From NCBI GenBank assembly GCA_024305405.1, contig JAKNDB010000076.1, positions 248,001-312,000 of the forward strand: 64,000 nucleotides of DNA. The letters run 5' to 3'. Positions 39,113 to 50,672 of this stretch are shown one piece after another (within the stretch, counting starts at the first letter, position 1; each line of letters starts with the position of its first letter). Position numbers and translations under genes: made by a program. The stretch is from Dirofilaria immitis. Lineage: Eukaryota; Nematoda; Chromadorea; Rhabditida; Onchocercidae. The notes under the pieces are model-generated. The model was not told the DNA's origin and searched no databases. It saw nothing but the letters and a program-made list of their open reading frames with translations.

Positions 39113-39213
39113 GCTCTCTCTTCCCTCTTTCTCCCTCTTCCCTATCTCTCTCTCTCTCCTTCTCTCTCTCTTTCCCTTTCTCTCTCTCTCTGTCTCTCTA
39201 TCTATCTATCTAT
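39113..39213 (+). repeat. (CT)n / (CTAT)n pyrimidine tract
   Basis: A polypyrimidine stretch, CTCTCTCTCT blocks ending in four CTAT units. A (GA)n tract lies just upstream at 38977-39003, so the two could pair as an imperfect hairpin. Confidence 0.85.
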
Positions 39214-40534
39214 TTGATGATTGGCAGTTAACCGGTTCTATATTAAAGGATGAAATGAGAATTTTCTTAAATAAGAGATTTTCTTCATTATAAATTACTA
39301 ACGTTATTATCGTATAATAATGTATGGAAAGGAAAAGAAATATTTCTATAAAGTTAATAAAATTTTCAATTTTATCAACTTTTGAGTGATAAAAAAATTT
39401 TGCAATGTTTTTGTTAAAATGTATATTTAAAAGTTATCGACAATGTCTATATCAATTAATTATTTACTATTGTTTCATTGACTGAAATAGTTTATCAAAT
39501 ATAATTTACTTTTATTTATTACATTGGTATGGTGGTTTTGTCACTTTATTATTATAAAGTCATGCTTTAAACGATATATATACATATCTGCCATGTAATT
39601 ATCTGTTATTCTCTCATTACCTGAATCAGTTTATTAAATATAACTTACTTTTTTTTGTCGCGTTGATATGATGATTTTATCACTTCCGCATTATGAAGCT
39701 ACGGTTAAAATAGTCTACATGTATATATATCTAATAAGCATATATTTTCTATTATCATTAGAATTTTACTCAAAGATTTGCTATGATAAATATTGTGATT
39801 TTTAATGTAAGAATAAAATTTTATGCATCAAATTATATCTAAAATTTTTCGGTATAAAATGTAATTTCCAAAATTCATTTAATCTTTTTGTTTAAAATTT
39901 GTTTTTAATTCAAAAAATTTTTAATATGCACTTTCAAATGTTCTTTTATAATAGTTAATGCTTGAAAGAAGAAAATTAATAAAAAAGATAAACTTATTTG
40001 AAAGCTAAAAATGAATTCTTTCTTAAAAGATTTTCTATAATTGGTAATTAATTTTCAACTCTTATTTGCATCAAATACCTTTTTAATAATTTTTTTTGAA
40101 AAAATTCTATAAACAAAATTTTTGAATCAAACAGTTGATTTATCGATGATAAGTTTGGAAATAATCATGCGATAATTCCATTAATTAGCCACATTAAGAT
40201 AAAGCAGAAGTTTTTGAATGTTGAAAACTTTTATTTCAATTTTCGATATATCACAAAAATATTTCCTAAGAAAATTTTTCCTAATTTAATATCATATTTC
40301 ATCTTTAATGAGTACTTGTATCTTCACCCAGCCATTTTCACTCCAAAATTTTTACTCTAATTCATAATTCAATGCATTTTATTTGCCCATGAATAGATAT
40401 TTGAAGAATTTTTGTCGCTTTAAAAAACTAATCCTAAATATATTATTTTCTATAAATTGTTTCTCATACTTTTCCTGTTTCAATTATTCTATTTTTTCAT
40501 TAATATTTTGAGTATCAAAAATAAATTTTCACTT

Positions 40535-40728
40535 ATCCATTTCCAATCAGTTAAAAAGACTATCCATTTCCAATCAGTTAAAAAGACTATCCATTTCCAA
40601 TCAGTTAAAAAAGACTATCCATTTCCAATCAGTTAAAAAAGACTATCCATTTCCAATCAGTTAAAAAGACTATCCATTTCCAATCAGTTAAAAAGACTAT
40701 CCATTTCCAATCAGTTAAAAAGAACAAC
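40535..40728 (+). repeat. 27-bp minisatellite, 7 copies
   Basis: Seven nearly identical units of TATCCATTTCCAATCAGTTA plus AAAAGAC, 27 or 28 bp, differing mainly by one A. About 1.1 kb upstream of innexin B. Units are contiguous with no spacers, so this is not a CRISPR array. Confidence 0.95.
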
Positions 40729-41800
40729 TTTAATGCCATCCTCTTACAATTACTTAATTTAATTTTAATTCCTCTTAAAATTAGTTTAAACGAAAAAATA
40801 ATGCAATTTAGTTAAATTCCCTTTTCTTCCCTTAGATTCATTCATTTTTTTTTAATTGCTTTATTTACAATATTCTTTTTGTATGTTTTCACAAAAAAGA
40901 AAAAGGTTAAAGAACGTTTCCTTTTGTTCCTTTATTTCTTGCCTCATTTTTATTATCACTTAACAAGTTTTCGCGTAAAGAATTTCAGTTGAACATTGGT
41001 TGAGATTATTTGAATTCTTAAAAATAATTCATCGATGAATAATTTTCAAAATTTTTTTTTAAATCCTAAAAAGGCATTATGAAATATTGCTTAATAAATT
41101 ATATTTCATGCAAAATAACCAATAAATTTTGTTAAATACACAAATCATTTCAATAAATATTTGCACTTTTTTCAATTAAAAATTTAAATAAAAATAAAAG
41201 AAATTGATGATTAAAAATATCGTCATATTAATATGTTGTCGATATTTGTAATAATTTCTTTGTATATTTATTTAAATTTTATTTTATATTTACACAGAGA
41301 ATTTTCGCACTTTTTTCTATCATTTACTTAAATACTTCTATTTGTTATTATCATCTACTGAAATCTATCTATTTCTTATTATCATTCATTTAAACCTATC
41401 TGTTTATCATTATCGCTTATCTAAGCTTATCTATCTTTTTGTTATTATCACTTCTTTATACTGACCGATTTGTTGTTATCACTTAAATCTTTTCATTTCT
41501 TATATCTTTTATTTAGATTGATTTGTTCTTATCATCCGCCTATAACCATAGTGATTTGTCAGTATTTTCATATTTCTCATTAAATTTTCAAAGTCTTATT
41601 TTTTCAAACTTATATTTTTCATCAAACAATTACATATACATAAACATTAATAATATATTTTTTGAAAAATATTCATATCGATATATATATATATATATAT
41701 ACGAATTCTCTAATTCATTTTTACGACAACTGTTAAGATAAAATATTCATTCTATACGTGCTTCATAGAAAAAGAAACGAATTTTCCATAAATATATTTC

Positions 41801-41802
41801 AG
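41801..41802 (+). promoter_or_regulatory. Likely splice-leader acceptor before innexin B
   Basis: TATATTTCAG followed by GATG: the AG is one base from the start codon, a spacing typical of trans-spliced nematode mRNAs. No upstream coding exon in the right phase was found. Confidence 0.5.
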
Positions 41803-41803
41803 G

Positions 41804-44800
41804 ATGTTATTTTTGGATGCATTTTTAAAGGGTCTAAAACCGCAATTCGATGATGATCCCATTGATCGACTTAATTATTACTACACACCTTTACTACTTG
41901 TTATCTTTGCATTAACACTTAGCGCTAAACAGTTCGTTTTTTTTTTTTTATTCCGTTTTAAATATGTTTTATAATAATTATATTATTATTTGGATAGAAT
42001 TCGAAATTTTTTAAATAATTAAAATTTAATTAATTAAATTAACTGTGTTATTCAAATAAATATCCGCGATTAATTAATTATTAAATAAGGGAATAATAAA
42101 ATTTAATATTTGCCATTTTCATTTGAATGATATTCGCAATTAATTAAAACTAACCTTATTAAATCCTTACTTAAACTGTTTTTAAAACGGCTGAGGAGCA
42201 AGCCCCTGATAATTAATTCATTCATTCATTCTTTGATTTATTTGTCGTGTTATATTCATTTCAAGTAATTACCAATTATTTCTTATCATTTATATCATAG
42301 CTACTAAAAACTTGCAGTGATATACAATTTGATATGAAAATTTGATATGAAAAAGTTTAAATGAAAAATAATAGACAGAAAATAAATTCAAAAGAATCAC
42401 AATAACTTCTAATATTTATTAAATTTTTATAAATTATTAATTTGCATTATTTAATTTGCAATATATTTTTATTAATTTGGAAATACATATTATTTTTTTA
42501 GATATGTTGGACAACCAATTCAGTGTTGGATTCCGGCCCAATTTACCGGTATGCATATTTATTTATTTTTATTTATATATCTATTTATTCATCCCTATTT
42601 ATTTATTCGATTTTCTCGAGATTAAAAGGGAAAAAGTTGAAAAAATACTATTTTAATCAAATTAAGCAATAAAAATTCTTGTAATCATTGATTGATCCAT
42701 TTAATTATTCTTATATTTTATTAATAAAAAAACAAATTATAAAAATTTTTAGATATCTTCTTTTTCTATCTTCTTATCAGATAAAAAAATTTCGATAATC
42801 GTTTATTCCAGGTGCTTGGGAACAATACAGCGAAAATTATTGCTTCGTACAAAATACTTACTTTTGCCGTTAAATCATTATATTCCACGTGATTTACAGG
42901 AACGTGAAGAACGTGAAATTGGTATATTCTTTTTAGTGTTAAATTAAGCTAATATCTTCCTTTTATCAATTGAATTAAATTATTTGCCATGTTTTAAAAA
43001 AAAAAAAGCAAATAAAAAATAAACAGCAATCTTTGCTATCTTTCCTTTTTAAAATTTAATATTTAATTTGAGGAAAAATAAATCAATCCTGGTAGGATAA
43101 AATTCCAGAAATTTTTATCATAAAAATTGAAATAAACAAAATTCAATTTAACTTTTTTTCGTATTTTAGTATATTTTATTACTTTTTTGTTAAATAGTTT
43201 TTAATCAGATATTTTATCATTAATTCTTTAAAATAGTTTTATTTCAAGTGTTATTTTTCCAAATTATTTCCATCGTTTATGTAACAGTCGTTACGCATTT
43301 TTTAAATTGATTCTATTATCATTCATATATGCTTACTGATAGCTTATAACTGATAACTCAATTAAATACTTGTGCTAACACACTTACTGAAAGCTATGTC
43401 ATCCGAAATGATCGATTAAATCTATATCTAATCCATATACATAATTAATTTTTATAATCAATGATAAAATTCAATTGGTTTAATGTACATCTAAAATTTG
43501 AAATAGATATTTATTACTTTTCCTTTTTCATATCTATTTTAACGAATTAAGAGTATTCAAATTCATGATATTATTCGTGAATGAAATTTATTTAATTCCT
43601 TTACATATGTGAAATATTTAAAGTAAATATTTTTTGTGATTTTCTCGTGTTGAAAGCATTAAATTGATATTCCATTTCTTGTTATAATTTATGTAGGAAA
43701 TTAATTAATATGCATATATGAAATTTGAAAGAAATATTCTTTATTTTTCTTCTCCCACAATTATTCGAAAATTAATTAATTCATTCATATTTGTACATAG
43801 AATATAGAAATTAATTTATATTGTAATTTATACTGATTATTCCTTAAAATTCATATATGAAATCAATTAATTCGTATACATAAATAAAATTTATAATAGA
43901 AATATTAAATTCATGTTCTAACTCATATTTATTCCATTAAATCTTATATAAAATTAGTCAAATTCATATGAATATATGAACTATCCGATAGAAGTATATA
44001 TTTTATAGTATAAAATAAAGTATAGAAGTAATTATTATCAAAATTATAATTTTATACAATAATTCCTATTATTTCGTTTTATTGAATTTTATTGTCATTG
44101 AATACTTTTAGTAAATATTAATGTTCAAACGCATTTTTATGCAAATTATTTTGTATATCGATATAGGATGAAAAGCAAAGGAAAGCACAATGATTTAGGA
44201 TTATATATACATTTTCATAATTTTATGTTCCTTTTTCTTTTCTTTTTATTTCGGGGAACCAGTAAGTTTTATTAAAAGTTTTGCTTCCAAATATCAAATA
44301 AGGCAATAAAATTTGTTGAAAATTTTCGTTAAATTTACAATATTGTAAGTAAGACAATTGTTTAAAATGTACTAATATTGTAAATAAAGGAATATAATTT
44401 ACTGAAAGTTTGCTTTGAATGTCAAACGCGACAATAAGATTAATTAAAAATTTATTTTAAATTTACGTATAGTATAGATAAGACAGTAAGAGTCGTTGAA
44501 AGTTTGAAGTAAGTTTTCAGATAAGACAATAAGATTTATTGAATGCTTAACTTTAATTTAATACATATTGTGAAATTAACAGATATTTCAATGAAAAAGA
44601 AAATTTTTTTGCTATTTAAATATTCCAAATTTTCGTCATATAATTTATCATTTACTTTTTAGGCTACTACCAATGGGTCCCATTCATATTGGGCCTACAA
44701 GGCATTTTATTTTATCTGCCATGCCTAATTTGGCGATTACTTAATTGGCAATCAGGTAAAATTTGAATTTTTTCTTTTGTGGTAGAAAATTTTCTTTAAT

Positions 44801-47649
44801 AAAACTAAAGAATTTTTGCCAAAGCTTTTTTCATTAAGTTTCTTTTAAAAAAAAAAAAACTTTCTATTAAAATTTCAGATTATATGATAAAGGAGTAAAC
44901 ATTCGTTATATATCAGAAATGATTTTTTTGTTTTTGAAACTTTATCTTAGTCGAAATATTGAATGAAATTATCTGTGAAATATTTCAAGTGTTATGTGCA
45001 TATCCTTATGCAAATATATGACGTGTACGTATAATGCCTACAATCTAAGTTAAGTAATTACAGTAATTATATTTGCAAAATTTAGAAAAGAAAATAAGAA
45101 AAAGCAATAAATGATGATCTCTTTTTAAATATTAAATAAAATATTATCCATTTCATTAATGAATAATTTTATAAATTTTCATTTTTTTATTTTTTTAAAT
45201 TCTTTTTTAGGAATAGCCCTAAAAGGTATTATATTAATGTCTCAGGATGTAAGCAATATGCAATCCGAAAACGTAAAGATTCAGTAGCCGTTGTCGCAAC
45301 ACATATTTATGACTCATTAAAAACGCAACAAAATTTGATACGTCATAATCCGATATCGGTTCTTTTACGTAAGGTAAACATATGTATTTGAATGATATTT
45401 ACTATTTAATTTTATAAAAATTTCAATAAAAATATAAATAATCAGAAAGGAAATCTTTTTATATGCAATATATTAATAAAATTACAATAATAAAAGTTTT
45501 ATTTATTTTTGTTTGAACAATTCAAATTTTTGAATTTACTATTTTGTTATTGTTGTTGAAAATTGAAAAATTAATAAATGAATAAATTTGGTAAAAAATT
45601 TTCAAGTCATATTTGATTTGAAATCTATAAATCTAATCGAATTTTTAGGGAACATATCTAACATTGTTGTATATATCGGTGAAATTTATTTATCTTTTAC
45701 AAGCTATTACACAATTTGTCTTATTGAACAGTTTTCTTGGTACTGATTATACGTTTTGGGGTTTCGAAATTCTTCGCGATTTAGCAAATGGTCGGGAATG
45801 GCAAGAATCAGGGCATTTCCCAAGGTTTGTTACTTCTTTTTTGTTTGATTCTAATTACAAATGATCAAAGTTTTTAAATAAAATTTAACTATTATATAAA
45901 ATTTCTGTAAATGAAATGATATTTTCGTAATTTTGAAAAGTCCTGAATGAAAAAAATTTTAAGAATAAACCCAAGAAAACGATATTTTAACAATTCAATT
46001 TGAATATTTTAGAATTGAACATTGTACTTTTTGAAAAAAATATAATTATCGGTTTATTTTCAAATTTTTGATATGCAGAGTAACGATGTGTGATTTTGAT
46101 GTTCGTGTATTGGGCAATAAACATAGGCATACTGTTCAATGTGTTTTAATGATTAATATGTTCAATGAAAAAGTTTGTTTTCAGTTTAAATACTTAAAAT
46201 TTTAATTAAACGACAATAAGGGATTCATTAAAATTGATTGAAAAAATTTCTTTAAATTTTGCTTTAGAGAATATTTATCAATTTTAATTATGCTTTTAAA
46301 ATTTTACAAATAATTATCCCGTTTAATTCGCATGCATTAGCAACATAAGTTATTTTCTCTTCAAATGAATTAGTATACCGTATACTACTGTATCACCACC
46401 CTGTACTGTATTTGGTGCTATTAATAATTAAAGAGAAATAATTTATGTTGCAGATAGATGAATTTAACAATTAAATGCCATACATTTTCGTATCATTTAA
46501 AATTGTATGATGAACATGTCAAGAACGAAAGATTTTTATAGAAATGCTGGGATTTTAAAATAAAAAATTAAAAGATTAATAAATTAAATATGCATATTTA
46601 ATATTTGTAAATGGAAATTAGTTGATTATAGGTATATTTGTTTTTGTGGTGGTGGATACTGTTAGTGATCGTATCAACAATTGGTTCCTTAATGTACTGG
46701 TACTGTATGTCTTTTCTTGAAACGCAGCAATATTCGTTCATTGCTCAATATTTGCGTGTTTATGGACTTTTGGATGGACAAGGTAAATCATATCTTACAT
46801 AATTATCTCGTAATTTAATTAAGCGAAGATGAAAAGTTTTCCATAATTTCTTGTTTTAATTAATATTCTGTCTTATATTCTTATATGAGCAAGTTTTTAT
46901 TATTATGAATTGTAAAACAGAACTAAAATGAAATTATAGCTATTTAACAATTAAAAATTTTAATTCACTTCTACGCTAAATATTAGTTAAATTCTTATCG
47001 GATTTTATAACTTATAAATTAATTATTATTCCTAAAAGTTTTTAATTTGCACGACTATGAACAACTCCAGTAACAAACTTCTTTATACCCTTTACCAACC
47101 GTTCTTATCTTTTTCATAACTCATAATAAATTTTATTTCTTTCCAGCAATAGGCAAATGAGACCTACCCTTACGAGTCTTAGCATTAGTATGAGTCCTTT
47201 GTCCTCTTACAGGCAAACCTTTTCTGTGCCTGACTCCTTTATAGCATCCCATTTCTATTTAATAGTTTTATTATCAGAATATTGCCAGACTAATCCATTC
47301 TTTTAATCTAAATTTCTAATAATTATTTTGTATAATAATAAAATATAGAAATACACAACTGTTTCAAATTATAGCGCATAATGTTTTGGAACATTTCGTA
47401 AATCGATGCTTGCGTAAAGATGGCATTTTCATCTTGCGACTTATAGCAACAAATGCGGGAGATTTAATTACAACAGATATTGTCGCAGCATTATGGAAAA
47501 ATTATCTTGATGATGAAAAGAAACGTGCAATGTTATCACCATCATCACCACCACCGCCACCAACTTTAGCTCATCCCGTATCACCAGTTATAACGAAGTT
47601 AGATGATGTTGATACTGGTGATAATTTTCATGAACAACTTTATCATTAA
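41804..47649 (+). CDS. Innexin (gap-junction subunit), copy B
   Basis: A second complete innexin, same strand, 9.9 kb downstream of copy A. Exons: 41804-41931, 42502-42548, 42812-42921, 44663-44755, 45211-45373, 45649-45824, 46079-46172, 46632-46782, 47375-47649; about 412 aa. It is a canonical member: [16 protein letters not shown] at the N-terminus, [18 protein letters not shown] in loop 1, [18 protein letters not shown] in TM2, [47 protein letters not shown], and a C-terminal tail with a SPSSPPPPP stretch. Two bases are missing in homopolymers (T 42862-42865 in exon 3; A 45268-45271 in exon 5). The ATG sits one base after a TATATTTCAG acceptor, which suits splice-leader trans-splicing. Exons 1, 2 and 4 have exactly the lengths of those in copy A (128, 47, 93). 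Intron 8 carries a bacterial insertion, and the tail segment is repeated in the 3' flank. Confidence 0.94.
47042..47117 (-). pseudogene. rpsK: Bacterial rpsK (ribosomal protein S11) 5' fragment, same insertion
   Basis: Immediately after the S13 stop (15 bases on) an ATG at 47117 begins MKKIR, and a shifted frame then reads [13 protein letters not shown], the conserved start of bacterial S11 (VTGVVH-RA). A frame change between the ATG and KKFV, and loss of everything after RAN, show that the copy is dead. The rpsM-rpsK order and spacing are those of the bacterial operon, which makes the two pieces one co-linear insertion of about 250-290 bp. Confidence 0.7.
47133..47330 (-). pseudogene. rpsM: Bacterial rpsM (ribosomal protein S13) 3' fragment, probable Wolbachia insertion
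   Basis: Inside intron 8 of innexin B, read on the minus strand. An open stretch ends at a TAA (47135-47133) and encodes [19 protein letters not shown] followed by [22 protein letters not shown]. This is the C-terminal block of bacterial S13; the eukaryotic cytosolic homologue RPS18 does not have the HTNAxTRKG form. Upstream of about 47255 the frame breaks, with recognisable but shifted remnants (SDN-K) to about 47300-47330. Nematode mitochondrial genomes carry no rpsM, so the source is bacterial. Wolbachia is the obvious donor for a filarial worm, but that is inference. The next gene in the fragment is rpsK, as in the bacterial alpha operon. Confidence 0.82.
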
Positions 47650-47990
47650 TTAATTAATCAAATGAATAATAGTAGAAAAATGAAAGAAAACTGTTTATAC
47701 TAAAAGGAATATTTCATCATCATCATTAATTTTAACTCATCCTGTTTCATCAATTAGATCAGAATTCGATGATATTAGATTTAATTTTTAATGATAACTT
47801 TTATGAAGAACTTTTTATTAATTAGCTAATTAATCAGTCAATTAATTGGATAGTAGTAGAAAAAGAAATTGCCAATAGAAGAAATATTCTTTCACCAATT
47901 TAATTTACTCATTACTCAAAATTGGGTGATGTTAATATTAGTGACAACTTTTATGAACGGTTTTTCCATCGATTAATTAATCAGTTAGTA
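47529..47990 (+). repeat. About 170-bp triplication of the innexin B tail region
   Basis: The coding tail and stop region 47529-47675 has diverged copies at 47708-47862 and 47885-47990. Shared landmarks are TTTCATCATCATCA, TTAACTCATCC-GTTTCA, GATGATGTTGATA, TGATAACTTTTATGAA, the TTAATTAATCA block and AGTAGTAG. The second and third copies have stops in frame and lie in the 3' flank. Confidence 0.8.
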
Positions 47991-48076
47991 TATATTACAA
48001 AGTGACATTCATTGTTATAGTTAATAAATATTTCATATTTTATCATACCGGATAAAATATTCCATTATATATATAT

Positions 48077-48150
48077 AGAGAGAGAGCGAGAGAGAGAAAG
48101 AAAGAGGGAAAGAAAGAGAGAAAAAGAGAGGGAAAGAGAAAAGTGAAAGA
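48077..48150 (+). repeat. (GA)n / GAAA purine tract
   Basis: Imperfect GAGAGA and GAAAGA repeats, directly after a short (AT)n at 48066-48076. Confidence 0.85.
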
Positions 48151-49318
48151 AGGTGATTTGGAAAATTTTGATAAATTTTTTAAGCTTTAATCATTTATAA
48201 GTATAAAAAGAAGAAAGGATTGATTTTTTGGAAATTATGCAAAATAATGAATGCATAATTAGTTTTTACGACTTTCATAAAATATAGGAATTGAGATTTT
48301 ATGTTATCATATCGGTCATTTATCACTGCCGTTAAAATTAGAACTGTGACATTTAATAATATCTTATTTCCTCGATCTCTTTAATTTGTAAAAGAGATTT
48401 TTGGGTATTTATTAAAACAAGTAGATTTCAGTTTTATTCAGAAATTATTATCTAATGATTATTTAATCGAGAGTTAAAAGTATAACTAATAAATTAGCAT
48501 AATTATAAGATATTATTAATCAGAAATCAATAGTTCCCGAAATGAATAATTTTGTAAGGAAAAGTTTTGTTGGTAGTATAATGAAAAAGTAATATACTGA
48601 TAAATAGAAAATTAATAATTAGTAAGGAATAATTAAGCCAAGAATCAACAATTCATGTGTTGGGTCTAAGCAGAAATAGTAATACTAAGAAAGATAGTGA
48701 TTAAATAGGTCAGGTAGGAATAATAAAAGAGAGGTAGGAATGATAATAAATATAAAGCATTAAAAAAGTTGTATTTTCTTCCGAGTTCCTCTTCTGTAAG
48801 CAGGGTATTTGGAAGAGCATTTGTTCTTCGCTTAATTTTACCTCTACAAATTTTCCTATTTTCTAATGTATGCTTATCAGTAACTGATAATACTTTAATT
48901 TGAAACGATTAATTAACGAAAAATTAGGTGATAGTCAACTATATTTTGCTGAATTTCTAGAGTATAGTTGATTTAACCAATTTTTAATTATTCCAAAATT
49001 AAAGAGAAAATTTATCAAAAAATATTTTCCAACTTTATTTTTCTTTCACATAATAAAATTTATTTTTGATACAATCAGTAATTAAAGGAAATATCAAAAT
49101 TTACCTTCGTATCAATATTTTTTCTTCCTTCAAATTTACATATTTTATTTATTGTTTATTCAGATTGAAATAAGCTTTATATTTTTTTGCACATTTTTTT
49201 GTGTTTATTGTATTGAAGAATTTTCGTTTGATAATTTGTACTATCTATCGTGAAAATCATTGAAGTTCAAATTCATTACTTCCGATTGATAAACCAGTCG
49301 ATATATATATATATATAT

Positions 49319-49600
<282 letters not shown>

Positions 49601-50672
49601 ATGCTTATTAAGTATACTTAATTGATTATGATAAAAAGAAATCAATTAAGCTATCATTTTATCTTCATTGTTATCGGCGGTATATATATGTATATATCGA
49701 CATACATATGTAATTATCCAAATATTGTTCAAAGAATTCCCACCGGGATATTTTTAATCGCGATATAAAAAGGAAATAAATAGTAGCAGAATAGGTTTAG
49801 AAATTATTTTTCGAATATGTTTATGAAATTTCCTCATTTAGTTTAAGATAAATCGAATTAATAGGCGTAGTTAGCTAGCTAAAATCAAGCGAAACTTCTA
49901 CAATTAACGGCTATGCATGATATTATATATATGATCGTTCAGATGTTTTTCGTTGCGATATGCCAATTGGAAGTGGATAAATTTAATGGTATTGATATTT
50001 ATTTATACGATCGTACAACAATATATCAAAATTCATAAATTTCCCCAAAAAATGTTGAATTTGGTGAACCAGAATTATGCTTATTATAAAGAATCATCAG
50101 CATAATGAACCTGTGAATTTCAATGAACTCAATATATAAACATTATCAAAATGAGTTAACAATTTAGTTATAACAATTGATCGAATGATCGCATCTATCG
50201 TCGGTGGTACCATAAATCTTGTATTTGATTGTATTTCATAAACAACAAATAAGCTATAAAATGCATGGATTTTAAATAAGTTTTAATTAAATTTCAAGGA
50301 AATATAGTTTCCTTTCTTGAAAAGCTTATAATTGTTTTGTTTTCCCATGGAAACCGTACTTATCAATCATCATTTTATTTTTTTTTCAATCATTTTTCGT
50401 CATGTTTCTTTCTAGTCCAACATGTAGACATGCCAATTTTTTTCAGAAACTGCTCAAAATGCCTTCTATATAATCCCATTATTACCATTCCGTGAATCTG
50501 AATGATCGAATTAAATTGGGATGTAAAATTGAATTTGACTTCGAACGAATTGTCAAACTCAAATAAAAAGATGGCAATAATATTTCAAATGAAGAATTTA
50601 AAAAGAAAGGCAATAATATTTTAAAAAAGAATTAAGAAAATAAATAATTGGAAATCGTGCAAGTTTTATGTA

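Larger units (their letters stand above)
31953..41803. other. 9.9-kb region between the two innexins
   Basis: Very A+T-rich. Contains TAA/TAT repeats (33190-33290), degenerate CATTTATTCAT repeats (34230-34500), the tRNA-Arg fragment, the 70-75 bp repeat, the 108-bp duplication, pyrimidine tracts and the 27-bp minisatellite. A near-copy pair (AAACAGAAAATGTTAAGGA) lies at 32570 and 32685. No coding exon found. Confidence 0.7.

Noticed and set aside
40535..40728. Possible CRISPR-like direct repeats
   Set aside because: Units are contiguous with no spacers, in a eukaryotic context.
1..47649. Reading the frame breaks as evidence that the helicase, MGAT1 and innexins are pseudogenes
   Set aside because: Splice sites, phases and conserved residues are otherwise intact in all genes, and the breaks share one technical signature.
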